Both the position numbers and the translations under genes were made by a program. Positions 21,901 to 29,816 of a DNA stretch of 64,000 nt are shown piece after piece; position 1 is the first letter of the stretch; each line of letters begins with the position of its first letter. This DNA comes from Zygaena filipendulae (taxonomy: Eukaryota > Arthropoda > Insecta > Lepidoptera > Zygaenidae). The DNA lies in contig OU015652.1 in NCBI GenBank assembly GCA_907165275.2, forward strand, positions 573,001 to 637,000, given 5' to 3'. The notes beneath the pieces were generated by a model. That model was given only the letters and a program-made list of their open reading frames with translations, was not told where the DNA came from and did no database searches.

Positions 21901-24714
21901 GGAAATCTGAAAATTTGGGGGTGCTTTTCTGGACATGGTGTTGGACCTGTAAAGTTGATAGAAGGTAACATGGATCAGTTCCAATACAAAAATATACTGG
22001 AAGAAACAATGTTACCTTATGCTGAAGACGTTCTACCGGTTATTTGGACATTCCAACATGACAATGATCCAAAGCACACTGCACGCACCGTAAAGGAATT
22101 TCTTACAGCGCAATCAGTTTCTGTCTTAGACTGGCCAGCTAACAGCCCAGATCTAAACCCAATAGAGAATCTGTGGTTCGAAGTAAAGAAAAAGGTTTCA
22201 AATACACAGTGTGGAAATTTAAGAGAGCTGTACGACGTTTTTTTAGAAGAATGGAACACTATTTCTCTTGCGAAATGTCAAAAATTAATAGACTCAATGC
22301 CTCGCCGGTGTAAAGCAGTAATTAAAAGCCGTGGATATGCTATTAACTATTAATTTTAGTTAAAAATGTATTAAATTGCTTTTTAAATTTTTTGCGCTAC
22401 ATATTATTGTGATTTTTTTTAAATATAAGTGTCATACAAAACTATTCTCGAGCAGTTTAATAAATCGTTCTTAATTATTTGTCCAGCTTCAGTACTATTT
22501 GAATGTCTTACTTTGGTAAAATAAATATAATGTGAAAAAAATAGTTAGCGATTTCATTGTTCATTCCTAAGCCACGTTGCTCAATTAATGTGGCTATTTT
22601 ATAACATAACTAGTTGCTTCTCAGAAGGTACACATCTCTGTGTATGACACGATTTAAATGAAAAACTTCTAGAACTTCAAATCGTTCTTAATTATATGAC
22701 CACAACTGTATATTATTCTTAAAAATAAAATCTTTCCTTTTTGGTACAGGACGTGTATTTTTTTCGAATTCGACTTGTTGCATTTAATTCGGAGCTAGGG
22801 AAATTGCTTTTTTATTTTATTTTTTTAAATTAATATCTATACAAACTTTCAAATTTGTAAAGATATTTATCTTATGTTTAGACGTTCATTACGACTCCCT
22901 CATGAATGACGAAAGAGTTCCCGAGGCAAACCCGAAATTCAGACGGATGGGAGTTGCGGAAACCAACTCGCATATTATTATTATTATTGAAGTCATACTT
23001 CTTTCGGTCTGTTAGATCAAAAGGTTGGAGTGTAATAAGCTGGCAACGGAATTTATACCCAGTCTTATTACACCCGTAGCCTTATTATTACAATATTCCA
23101 CAAAGAAATTTATTATTCGATCTCTGAATGTACCTTGCGAGTGGAAATTTCTATGAATACAATAATATTAGTGTTGTGTAATTTCCAGGTCGTGGCAAGT
23201 GATATACTTCTCGCCGCGTCCCGTCTCCATCATACGCATCGTGGGCACGCACAACTCTGCGAATGAGGTAACGGACAAGAGACGGCTAACTGCATTTTTT
23301 AATGATATAGTTAATTAATACTAGCTGTTCCCCGCGGTTTCAGCCGCGTTAATTCTGGAGATCCCGCGGGAATTCCGAGGACAAAAAATACCCTATGTCC
23401 TTCTCTGTACTCCTGACAACGTATATGCAAAATTTCATGGTGATCGGTTGAGCCGTCTAGGCGTGAAAGCGTAACAGACAGACAGAGTTACTTTCGCATT
23501 TATAATATTAAGTAGGCATTTTTGAAGTGAACATCTTTGAGTCCATCGAGAGTAAAATTTGAGGGCGAGTTTTAGCGTTGGGTACTTTTAAACGTCACTT
23601 TCTGTCGCAAAAAAGATGAAAAATAGGTACTTGTCCGACCGACATGACAAAATATTCTTTCCGCGAATACTGGCCCGTGTCTGTCAGCGTCTGCGCGGCC
23701 GGGTTACGATGGATATGAATACGTTAATACGTACTGTATAGGAGAATATTATTTCGTCTGCGACGGAACGTGTCGGACACGCTCAATGTCGGCAGATACA
23801 AATGGACCTCCTCAATAATATGTTTGTGCGCCTTCCTCCACGCCGCGCAGGTGTTCCACCTGGTGCACCTGGAGTGCCCCGCGCAGGTGGACGAGGCGCG
23901 CGACGACCCCGCCGCCAAGAAGCTGCGCCCCGCCCCCGCCGCCGCCCCCACCGCAGCCCCCGCCGCCGCCGCGCTCAACCCCGCCAGTGGTTCGTACATT
24001 CTCTTCCAGTATTATTTAAAACAAACTCAACAATACACAACCCCGTTACCCTTTGGTAGGCATAAGAAGTCCCCAACATAAAAAGTTTGGCGGGATACCG
24101 GATATTCGGCAAGCTACAAGGCCGGAGCGTCGGATATCCAGCCGGATATTCGGCACCTTTAACGCAATCAGTTTGAATATAGGCGCGGTAAACGAGATCC
24201 TAAATTTTCGGGCGCGTTCGGGTGTGAGCGGAGATCGGGACTACTCGGGGTCAGGGGCGTTCGAGTGTTATCACGTGTGTGAGTTTGTTTGTATCTCAGT
24301 TCATTTGTGGATTCCATTTTTTCTTCATTTGTCGTCGTGGTTTTGTGTTGTTGTGGTATGATTTGCCTTGTGTAAAAAAATGAGAATGATTTGAATTTTA
24401 CCATCCGGTATCCGGCCGGATAATGAAAACAAGGCCAGATCCCGGATAGTTACCGGATATCCGTTTCATATCTAAAAAAAAAAGCACTATCGAGCACCTC
24501 AATAAACACTAGAAACAGACAAGTGAGGTTGTGAATGTTGCGTGCAGGCGGCGAGGGAGGCGAGGTCGGCGCGGACAGCCCGCGGCGCCGCTCGCCGGCC
24601 GCGTCCGAGGCGGGCGCCGGGCCGGGGGCGGGGCCGGGGGCGGGGGCGGGGGCGCGCGACGCGGCGCCGCCCACCGAGACCGCCACCGAGGCGGACGAGC
24701 GGTACACCGACTAG
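12914..24714 (+). CDS. BTBD9: BTB/POZ domain-containing protein 9 (BTBD9), complete 14-exon gene
   Basis: Coding exons: 12914-12986, 13389-13552, 13994-14057, 15045-15201, 16053-16152, 16649-16777, 17211-17370, 18069-18291, 18936-19095, 19878-20005, 20499-20738, 23189-23267, 23851-23989, 24548-24714. Every junction has GT/AG and keeps frame, giving 660 residues against about 612 in human. Order: BTB domain (SDVTLIVEGQRIPAHKVILA), BACK domain (exons 4-7), then two discoidin-like lobes, each opening ALLNGDTExYDxExGYTxH and containing LLLWDRD/LLWDCD. The N-terminus (GDIEHISHLSEHIGSL) aligns with human, supporting the ATG at 12914, although the frame stays open upstream to the acceptor at 12887. 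The C-terminal 56 codons are Gly/Ala/Pro-rich and poorly conserved. BTBD9 is a proposed Cullin-3 substrate adaptor linked in flies and humans to sleep, dopamine and iron handling. Exons 7-14 are strikingly GC-rich, the introns AT-rich. Confidence 0.95.
14226..14762 (+). mobile_element. GGGTACTTGCA-ended MITE, copy 2 (complete), in BTBD9 intron 3
   Basis: GGGTACTTGCATGAA at 14226 and its inverse TTCATGCAAGTACCT ending at 14762 are terminal inverted repeats, with TA on both sides (14224-14225, 14763-14764). The 537-bp body is noncoding. TA duplication suggests mobilisation by a Tc1/mariner-type transposase. Confidence 0.65.
14795..14982 (+). repeat. Lepidopteran short dispersed repeat (TATAAAxGCGAAAG...GCGGGCGAAACxGCGGGG)
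   Basis: Degenerate full-length copy: TATAAACGCAAAAGTGAG start, GCTCAACCAATTATCATG middle, CCCGGAATTCCCGCGGGAAC then GGGCGAAACTGCGGGG end. This repeat recurs throughout the window in both orientations; + here means ending in the GAAACxGCGGGG segment. Confidence 0.7.
15590..16010 (-). pseudogene. LINE reverse-transcriptase C-terminal remnant in BTBD9 intron 4
   Basis: Minus-strand 16010-15795 encodes HRFKYLGHVVTDDLKDDADI followed by ERRALSLRANMIARRF and CTSFYTCSLWVR, a pattern seen in reverse transcriptase tails of insect non-LTR elements. After a break, 15732-15640 encodes MRRRTAASMARRTRASGN then IADRSDGSFVRHW in the expected order. Frame breaks and missing sequence make it a dead fragment. 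It is antisense to BTBD9. Confidence 0.75.
16171..16372 (-). repeat. Lepidopteran short dispersed repeat copy
   Basis: Begins ACTAGCTGTCCCCCGCGG and TTTCACCTGTGTGAGGTT; ends near the CAGAGATTAGCC segment. It sits immediately after BTBD9 exon 5. Confidence 0.65.
17507..17669 (+). repeat. Lepidopteran short dispersed repeat copy
   Basis: TATTTATAAATGTGAAAGTG start, GGCTCAACCGATCGTCATG middle, AAAGCGGGCGAAACACATAC end; internally shortened. In BTBD9 intron 7. Confidence 0.6.
18291..18690 (+). repeat. Degenerate tandem array of GACAGGACAACAGGTGTAAA-like units after BTBD9 exon 8
   Basis: About ten units with core GGA(C/T)A(A/G)CAGGTGTAAATT are spaced roughly 20-70 bp apart (about 18338, 18374, 18425, 18446, 18481, 18519, 18542, 18576, 18610, 18642, 18675). 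Each core repeats the bases across the authentic exon 8/intron junction, GGGACAACAG|GTGCG at 18291/18292. The array therefore presents a series of donor-like AG|GTGTAA sites inside the intron. Confidence 0.7.
18733..18795 (+). repeat. TCTAACTGACGGACTAAAT dispersed repeat fragment, copy 1
   Basis: TTGAAAAAGCAAAATTTCCG followed by ATCTAACTGACGGACTAAAT. Related copies lie at 36680-36850 (inverted) and 53455-53640. Confidence 0.45.
19171..19450 (-). repeat. Lepidopteran short dispersed repeat, compound copy
   Basis: ACTAGCTGTGCCCCGTGG start; a second CACCCCCGCGAGTGTCGGAG segment at about 19312 suggests an internal duplication or two adjacent insertions. In BTBD9 intron 9. Confidence 0.6.
20470..20498 (+). 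promoter_or_regulatory. (GT)n tract in place of a polypyrimidine tract at the BTBD9 exon 11 acceptor
   Basis: The bases before the acceptor are an alternating GT run ending GTGCGGCAG, then exon 11 at 20499. The exon assignment is firm (SRSRNALLNGDT follows in frame), so this splice site has no conventional pyrimidine tract. Confidence 0.7.
20781..20935 (-). repeat. Lepidopteran short dispersed repeat copy
   Basis: ACTAGCTATCCCGCGCGG start, then GAATTCCGGGATAAAAAGTA. It directly precedes the Tc1 element in BTBD9 intron 11. Confidence 0.6.
20967..22708 (+). mobile_element. Full-length Tc1-family DNA transposon in BTBD9 intron 11
   Basis: Outer ends CAGTGGTGGTCATATAATTA (20967) and, inverted, CAGTTGTGGTCATATAATTA (22708) are flanked by TA (20965-20966 and 22709-22710). 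Inner copies related to the outer repeat (GGTCACGTTATTAAGAACGA at about 21182 and TCGTTCTTAATTATTTGTCC at about 22465) give each end two transposase-site-like repeats roughly 200-250 bp apart, an IR/DR arrangement. The element is 1742 bp and carries one uninterrupted transposase frame. It is inserted in the same orientation as the host gene. Confidence 0.9.
21328..22353 (+). CDS. Tc1-family DD34E transposase
   Basis: 341 residues from ATG 21328; the frame is open slightly upstream, but MGKNKSCDKCTRD is the likely start. The N-terminal part is a paired-like helix-turn-helix (RDVIIKLRRKNWSYKKIADH). The DDE catalytic domain shows the first Asp in LFSDETKINR, the second in FQHDNDPKHTAR and the Glu in SPDLNPIENLWFEVK. 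I count 34 residues between the second Asp and the Glu, the Tc1 spacing. Family members cut and paste DNA at TA dinucleotides in the nucleus. The length (about 340) is normal and no stop or frameshift was seen. Whether it is active cannot be judged from sequence alone. Confidence 0.92.
   Translation: MGKNKSCDKCTRDVIIKLRRKNWSYKKIADHLQCSKTMVFHAVKHFAMYQTTSNVPRVPKQRKTTPRDDRNIVRMATQNPFKGSNELRKEYFGENNPSAISARTVRRRLVEEKLHGRIARKVPMLKLCHRQARLAFARKYENWTVRQWKNVLFSDETKINRVCSDGKRYVRRPPNTAFDPKYTKVTLKHGGGNLKIWGCFSGHGVGPVKLIEGNMDQFQYKNILEETMLPYAEDVLPVIWTFQHDNDPKHTARTVKEFLTAQSVSVLDWPANSPDLNPIENLWFEVKKKVSNTQCGNLRELYDVFLEEWNTISLAKCQKLIDSMPRRCKAVIKSRGYAINY
22711..23188 (+). other. Rest of BTBD9 intron 11, no gene seen
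   Basis: AT-rich intronic sequence between the Tc1 element and exon 12, ending in the acceptor TAATTTCCAG. No further structure was recognised. Confidence 0.4.
23320..23515 (-). repeat. Lepidopteran short dispersed repeat copy
   Basis: ACTAGCTGTTCCCCGCGG start; GATCGGTTGAGCCGTCTAG middle; ends in (CAGA)n and TCGCATTTATAATATTA. A well-preserved copy in BTBD9 intron 12. Confidence 0.75.
24090..24470. repeat. CCGGATATCCGGC-palindrome-rich repeat in BTBD9 intron 13
   Basis: GATACCGGATATTCGGCAAG on the left, GGATATCCAGCCGGATATTC shortly after, and CCGGTATCCGGCCGGATAAT plus TTACCGGATATCCG on the right. Clustering of the self-complementary CCGGATAT motif at both ends suggests a small TIR element, but I could not define exact ends or a target duplication. 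Confidence 0.45.
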
Positions 24715-24809
24715 CGCGCCGCCCCCCGCGACGCACGACGACTCGGACGTGGCGCTGCTTCGGTGGATTTCGATTTGCATTCTCATGTCTACGCGCTTCA
24801 ACCACAGAG

Positions 24810-25115
24810 GGTATGTTCCGTTATATACTGACAGCACTGTAAGCTATGACGTATTGAATATACTGCGAAGCTGTTCCTTTGTATTGAGCTATACTGGTTA
24901 GTGTTTAAAATGGAACGCAGTCCAGTATACTGTTATCCATGTCATTGTCATGTCACGCTCATTGACAAGTGAGAGCACCTTACCTCGGAAACGCCAGTGC
25001 TCACAGTGCAAAAATGGCGACGATTATGATGTTGATGAAGTTTAACGGAACGAATTTCTCGTCACTGTGAGGCGCGACCACTGAGCCAGTGCTATCCAAA
25101 ATAACGGAACATACC
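24810..25115. mobile_element. 306-bp MITE just after the BTBD9 stop codon
   Basis: GGTATGTTCCGTTAT at 24810 and its inverse ATAACGGAACATACC ending at 25115 are terminal inverted repeats. CAGAG flanks both ends (24805-24809 and 25116-25120), a likely 5-bp target duplication. It starts 96 bp after the stop, so it is probably transcribed in the 3' UTR. Family not identified. Confidence 0.6.
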
Positions 25116-25120
25116 CAGAG

Positions 25121-25671
25121 TAAAGTTGTATCGGTGAGGGGGGGGAGAGTGAGCGACTCCCACTTGACCTCTGCAGGGGGTCCTATGTGGAAAGGGTGTC
25201 GCGTTGCGCTCTCGATCTGAAGTCATTATTATCATTAAATATTTTAAATATTGTTCACTTGTGACATTAAGGCTCGTGGTCGGCATTACCACAAGGTCAG
25301 AGTCGTGAGCCCACTGTAACTACTACTGTAACTATTACTATGAATTTCCAATTACCGCAGGTGAAACCGCGGTGACAGCTTGTTGTAGGTAAAATAAGTA
25401 AATGGATTTTATTTAATTTTATAATACTAACACACATTTTCATTAAATGGTTAGTTGAGCTTGGGAGTAACTCTATTGTTTGTTGACATCGAAATATAAG
25501 TGTTAAGTGTAATATTGTTATAATAATAGGATGTTTTTTCCGGCGACTTTGTAGCAAATCACACCAAATTAATTTTTTTCAAGCTTATGTTGTAAAGCTG
25601 AATATTACTAAATCACACACACACACATCTAGATGCATTAAGAGTTTTTTCAAACTTTTACACTTCTTAAA
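25121..25671. other. BTBD9 3' flank, no gene seen
   Basis: Mixed-composition sequence containing a short fragment of the dispersed repeat (about 25345-25382) and a (CA)n run at about 25615-25627. The BTBD9 polyadenylation site is not resolved. Confidence 0.35.
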
Positions 25672-25870
25672 CAATACATAGCTGTCAGAGTGAAAATTAA
25701 CCTGCTTCGGAGATGGTTGTTTGGTTGCTGATTGCTGCACTCTGAGCCACGGGACGGGTGAAACTACGCTCTGACAGCTGTCAGAGTAAAATTTAACCAA
25801 GCCACAGAACGGGTATCGAGCGCGCTCGTGCGCGCTTGAGTGCATTCGTGCGAATCCACGGAACGCGTTA
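25672..25870 (-). repeat. GCGTTCCGTGG repeat, truncated copy inverse to 33722-34192
   Basis: Shares, in inverse orientation, the blocks CTCTGACAGCTGTCAGAG, GAGATGGTTGTTTGGTTGCT and a GAATCCACGGAACGCGTTA end with the element at 33722-34192. Only one terminus is present. Confidence 0.55.
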
Positions 25871-26269
25871 ATGGATATTTAGACTGTGGCAATTACGCTG
25901 TTAACAAACTTAGTACTTTATGATCCGTCTATCATTGTTATTAGTTGATTTAAGTACCTATTCTTTTTATTTTAAATTATTTATTGTATTTAATCTTACA
26001 ATTAGAAGTTACGAAAAACTTTTGGGCGTTTTATGATTAATTCTAGATGTCGGTAGCTTTAATTATTCACATTTCAAGATAGAACAATTGAATTAAGTTG
26101 AAATAAACAGAAGGAATACTTTCGTTTTACAGTAGGTACCTATATGTTGTATATTTTGTTCTTTGATTAATAAGTACATGCGCGGATCCGTTGTAATATC
26201 GGTAGGTGAAGGTCTCCGGAGTTACTTATTTCAGTTAATTTATGTCAGCAAGTCCATAGTCCGACTCTT
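25871..26269. other. AT-rich intergenic stretch, no gene seen
   Basis: No coding or repeat structure was recognised on either strand. Confidence 0.35.
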
Positions 26270-27090
26270 ACTTGACAACGCCATCTTTGTTCCCCCAAAA
26301 AAAGGAATAACAAGTCCTGCTCAAGCATCGGCTGCATCACCTACATACAGTCAACTTATACTCATGCTGATTTTGTAGAAAAAAAAGTAAATATTCTGAA
26401 GAGGATTTCGGTACCTTCTTAGTACATGCGGGCATAAGTGTGACCGATTCCTCAGCAGGACCTGTATTTAGACCCGTTAAGTTTGAACTCTTCTTATTTA
26501 ACAATAAGGTAAGAAATGTAGTCACAGATGGAGGAAAGTGTTTAGGCTGCTACCAAATATCTGTCCAGTTTAAATCTGTTACATATGCTAATGCTTTCCT
26601 GGAGCATCTTGCTCTGACTGCTGCAAAATATTAGGCCAGTATACCATCCATGTTCATGGCAGACAGATGGGTATAGTTTGTTTTGTTCCAGTGGAATAGA
26701 CCCTGGAAGAGTTTATAAATGCAATTGAAGTTCCAAATGGGGGATAAGTCATTAAAGCTTGTCGGCTAAACAGAAAAACCATGGTAACTGGCTCACCTGT
26801 TTGGGTTCCAATTCAGATAGTTGTAGTCACTTTTTATGGACAAAAACTGCCTGAATATATTGCTTCTGTAACATGCTACTGATCGAGACATATTAAGTTC
26901 TGTCTACGGTCCAGTGCAATAAGTGCTGTAGATTTGGCCACATCACAGCGCAATCATCACCACACTGCTTCATTGGTTCACAGCCACATGAAGGTATTTC
27001 CTGTGAAAAACAAACCTCCACCTGCCTCCTCTGCTTAGGATCTCATTGTGATACCCATCCTTCCTGCTTAGAACACTCCCGTTAAATTCA
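26270..27090 (+). pseudogene. Decayed LINE gag-like (ORF1) gene with zinc-knuckle remnants
   Basis: Translating in several frames recovers, in order, GSPVWVPIQIVVVTFYGQ, then KLPEYIASV, QCNKCCRFGHIT and QPHEGISCEKQTSTCLLC followed by SHCDTHPSCLEHSR. The C-x2-C...H...C and repeated C-x2-C patterns are zinc knuckles of the Jockey/I-type LINE ORF1 nucleic-acid-binding protein. Stops and frameshifts are frequent and no reverse transcriptase follows. It lies between the convergent BTBD9 and GTPBP10 genes. Confidence 0.7.
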
Positions 27091-27455
27091 TAACCACAAA
27101 CTTTTTGGGTTCTGGATCACTGTCTGGATTGCTTATAATTCTGCATTAAATTCTAAAAATCAATGGTATTTGTCATGTCTAGCTATGTAAATAATCAAAA
27201 TATTGAACTCGTATTGCTTTTGGTTTAAGGAATTTATAAGAACTGTGATAATTTGATTTATCAGTAGTACCTACATGGATTATTTTCAGAGATTGAACTG
27301 TATCATTGTATGTACCTTTTTGAATTTTATTTTTAATGCAATTAAATTTTTATTATTTAATAACTTGGTCTTATCATTACATGTATATCCTGTATGGTAA
27401 AAATGTAGATTAGAGGTATAAATGAAACATGATTTCTATAGACTACATTTATTTC
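27091..27455. other. AT-rich 3' flank of GTPBP10
   Basis: On the minus strand AATAAA (27453-27448) lies 2 bases beyond the GTPBP10 stop codon and could be its polyadenylation signal. No gene seen. Confidence 0.4.
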
Positions 27456-28619
27456 TTAAGTAATTTGAGGTCCTCTTTCTTTCACAACAGCTTTATTTCT
27501 CAGCAATAGCCTACTTGCTTCAACTATATCAGGATTATTCTCATCTGCAAAGTCATCCAGCCTGTTTCTCAACAATACTTTTAGGTCCTGTATACTCTTT
27601 GAATTCTTCAAAGCAGATATGCCAATAATATCTTCAAATTCAATAACTGTGTTTGGTCTTAAGTCTTCAGGCAGTGTCTCAATAACTTGGTCCATATTTT
27701 TTAAAGAGTCCTTCACTTTTTCAAATATTTCATTGGAACCTTCCAGATCCATTTTGTTGATGGCTAGTATGACTGGTTTCTGTAACAATTCTGGGTCATA
27801 GAGCTCTAATTCTTTATTGAGTAATAACACTGTCTCCAAACAGGTTCTCTTTGGATGTTTGTGACTCAATTGGAATCCTTGCACATCAGCCATAAACAAT
27901 AGCAGTTTTGTCCGTTCTACATGTCTCAGGAATTTGTGGCCAAGACCTACATTGACATGAGCTCCTTCGATCAGCCCGGGCAAATCTGCAATCGATATCT
28001 GTCTCAAATCATCATAGGTTATGACACCTTTGTTAGGTTTGATAGTTGTGAATGGATAATTAGCTATCCTAGGTTTGGCTCTTGATATCGCTTTAAGAAG
28101 CGAACTTTTGCCAGCGTTCGGGAACCCAACCAGCCCGATATCGGCAATGAGTTTGAGGTCCAGCCGTATATGATGAGCTTGCCCGAAATGACCCAGAAAC
28201 TGGTTGTCTTTGGCCCCTCCTGGACCTCCTCTGGCAACTATAACTGTATCCTTTTCCTTATCAATGCAACCTAACACTTTGCCATCTTCTCTGTATATAG
28301 TCACACCGAGCGGCACTTCGAGCTTTACATCTTCGCCGGGAACGCCAACTATCTTAGTCTTCCGACTGTCCTCACCGTGCCCAGCGCATATGGTTTTAGC
28401 TCGGTACTTGGTCATAATACTCCTAAGATTTGCATTCTCCTTTCCAACACAGTAAACACATCCTCCCTGACCTCCGAGACCTCCAAACTTGGGTAGTCCA
28501 GTGCCTCCTGTCCCACCCTTAACATGAAGTCTAACAGAATCTATAAACTTACTGCGAAGATAGCTACGTGGTCGTTTTATTTCTTTGGCAGCGTGAAGTG
28601 CCCTAAATACTACAACCAT
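27456..28619 (-). CDS. GTPBP10: Obg-family GTPase, GTPBP10-type (mitochondrial ribosome assembly)
   Basis: A single uninterrupted 387-codon frame. Residues about 25-155 form the glycine-rich Obg fold (GGTGGTGLPKFGGLGGQGG). The G domain follows: G1 GFPNAGKSS at 165-173, G2 Thr at 191-192, G3 DLPG at 212-215, G4 NKMD at 288-291 and a G5 ISAL near 344. Closest to human GTPBP10 (DLKLIADxGLVGFPNAGKSS, DLPGLIEGAHxNxGxGHKFL) rather than MTG2/GTPBP5. Vertebrate GTPBP10 acts in maturation of the mitochondrial large ribosomal subunit. The basic N-terminus (RALHAAKEIKRPRSYLRSK) could serve as a targeting sequence. No intron was seen, unlike the neighbouring genes. It starts head-to-head with PGAP3. Confidence 0.92.
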   Translation of the reverse strand: MVVVFRALHAAKEIKRPRSYLRSKFIDSVRLHVKGGTGGTGLPKFGGLGGQGGCVYCVGKENANLRSIMTKYRAKTICAGHGEDSRKTKIVGVPGEDVKLEVPLGVTIYREDGKVLGCIDKEKDTVIVARGGPGGAKDNQFLGHFGQAHHIRLDLKLIADIGLVGFPNAGKSSLLKAISRAKPRIANYPFTTIKPNKGVITYDDLRQISIADLPGLIEGAHVNVGLGHKFLRHVERTKLLLFMADVQGFQLSHKHPKRTCLETVLLLNKELELYDPELLQKPVILAINKMDLEGSNEIFEKVKDSLKNMDQVIETLPEDLRPNTVIEFEDIIGISALKNSKSIQDLKVLLRNRLDDFADENNPDIVEASRLLLRNKAVVKERGPQIT

Positions 28620-28796
28620 AACTAATAATTTGATTTACATCCAAGTACAAAGAAATATTAGGACCACCACTTGTTTTATTTAAACAGCTGCCTTCAAAAC
28701 AAGAATGAAGAATCTGTCAGAGAGAAGGTAAGGAATCTGTCACAAATTAAACATAAGTCCTGCATAAGTCTAAAGCTCTTCTTCTTCTTCTTCTTT

Positions 28797-28918
28797 TTTA
28801 TTAAATGGCAACTTTTTAGTAATTGTGCCAATGACAATGTGTGACTTGATAGACAAAGCAACGCGATGGAATTTAAAATAAAACCCGATATATTTTGAAA
28901 TCATGAGATTTAGAAGAT
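28797..28918 (+). repeat. TTATTAAATGGCAA direct repeat, copy 1
   Basis: Contains AATTGTGCCAATGACAATGT, GACTTGATAGACAAAGCAAC and ATATTTTGAAATCATGAGAT, preceded by (CTT)n. The second copy is at 29376-29500. Confidence 0.6.
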
Positions 28919-29375
28919 TAAAGAAGGAAGACTGGAGCTGAGCAGAGAGAAGGTAATTGAGCAGTACAATTTTTTAATTTTTTTTTCTCTTTTTCGACTC
29001 AATACTGAGTGTTATTTGCCACTTTCATTTTTGGTATTAAGACGATAGGAAGCAATAGGGGAAGTCAGTAGTATTTTTCTTCTTCAAGATATTTACATCG
29101 AAATGCATTGGCTGATTGATGCTTTACCGGGACTTTTAGCAAGAACTCTTCACAGTGGAACAGGACGCTCTGTGGAAAGTTGTACAGTAAAACGACAAAC
29201 GCCCGATAAACGCCCCATTTCATCTTATTTCACTGTTTCCACACACTGTTTATCACTAATGGATCACTATTATGCTAAATCCACCACAATAACACAATAT
29301 TAGTCACCTCAGAACAATAACAGTAGCAGATAAACTAATTTTCAAAACAAAGAAATAAAACAGACGTCTTCTTCT

Positions 29376-29500
29376 TTTTTATTAAATGGCAATTCTAAGT
29401 AATTGTGCCAATGACAATGTGTGACTTGATAGACAAAGCAACGCGGCAATGCGTTTGAATTAAAAAAAAAAACTGATATATTTTGAAATCATGAGATTTC
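29376..29500 (+). repeat. TTATTAAATGGCAA direct repeat, copy 2
   Basis: Same blocks and orientation as 28797-28918 with small indels; possibly ends of one element or two SINE-like insertions. Confidence 0.6.
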
Positions 29501-29816
29501 CAAAATAAAATAATTGTGGCTGTTTTGTATAAAGTTTTATATTTTGTAAACACGAAACAGACTGTCCGTAAAGTAATAATTATATTGTCCGCAATTTAAA
29601 TATATTATATAGTGGTGTGGTGAGGTGGTTGTATGACTACGGTACCTATGCCGGGCTTATCTATTTAATATTTATATTTTACCCCGCTAGGACTCAGGAG
29701 TAGGAGTCAGGAACTCAGGAGTAATAGTGTTCTATGTTAGGTATTAGAGGTCCTTGCTAAATGGAGCAAAAAAGGAAAAAATTGATTTCACGAATGAAGA
29801 TTTGAATCTGCCAAAC

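Larger units (their letters stand above)
28620..29816. promoter_or_regulatory. Shared 5' region of the divergent GTPBP10 and PGAP3 genes
   Basis: About 1.2 kb between the two start codons. It contains a direct repeat pair (28797-28918 and 29376-29500) and two copies of CAGAGAGAAGGTAA (about 28718 and 28942). Divergent starts suggest a bidirectional promoter, but no core promoter element was identified. Confidence 0.4.

Noticed and set aside
24499..24901. Several long frames on both strands around the last BTBD9 exon
   Set aside because: Products of extreme GC content; only the frame continuing BTBD9 from 24548 to the TAG at 24712 joins the upstream exon in phase.
29754..29816. Upstream in-frame ATG for PGAP3
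   Set aside because: It would place a polar, charged stretch before the signal peptide; ATG 29817 gives a standard signal sequence.
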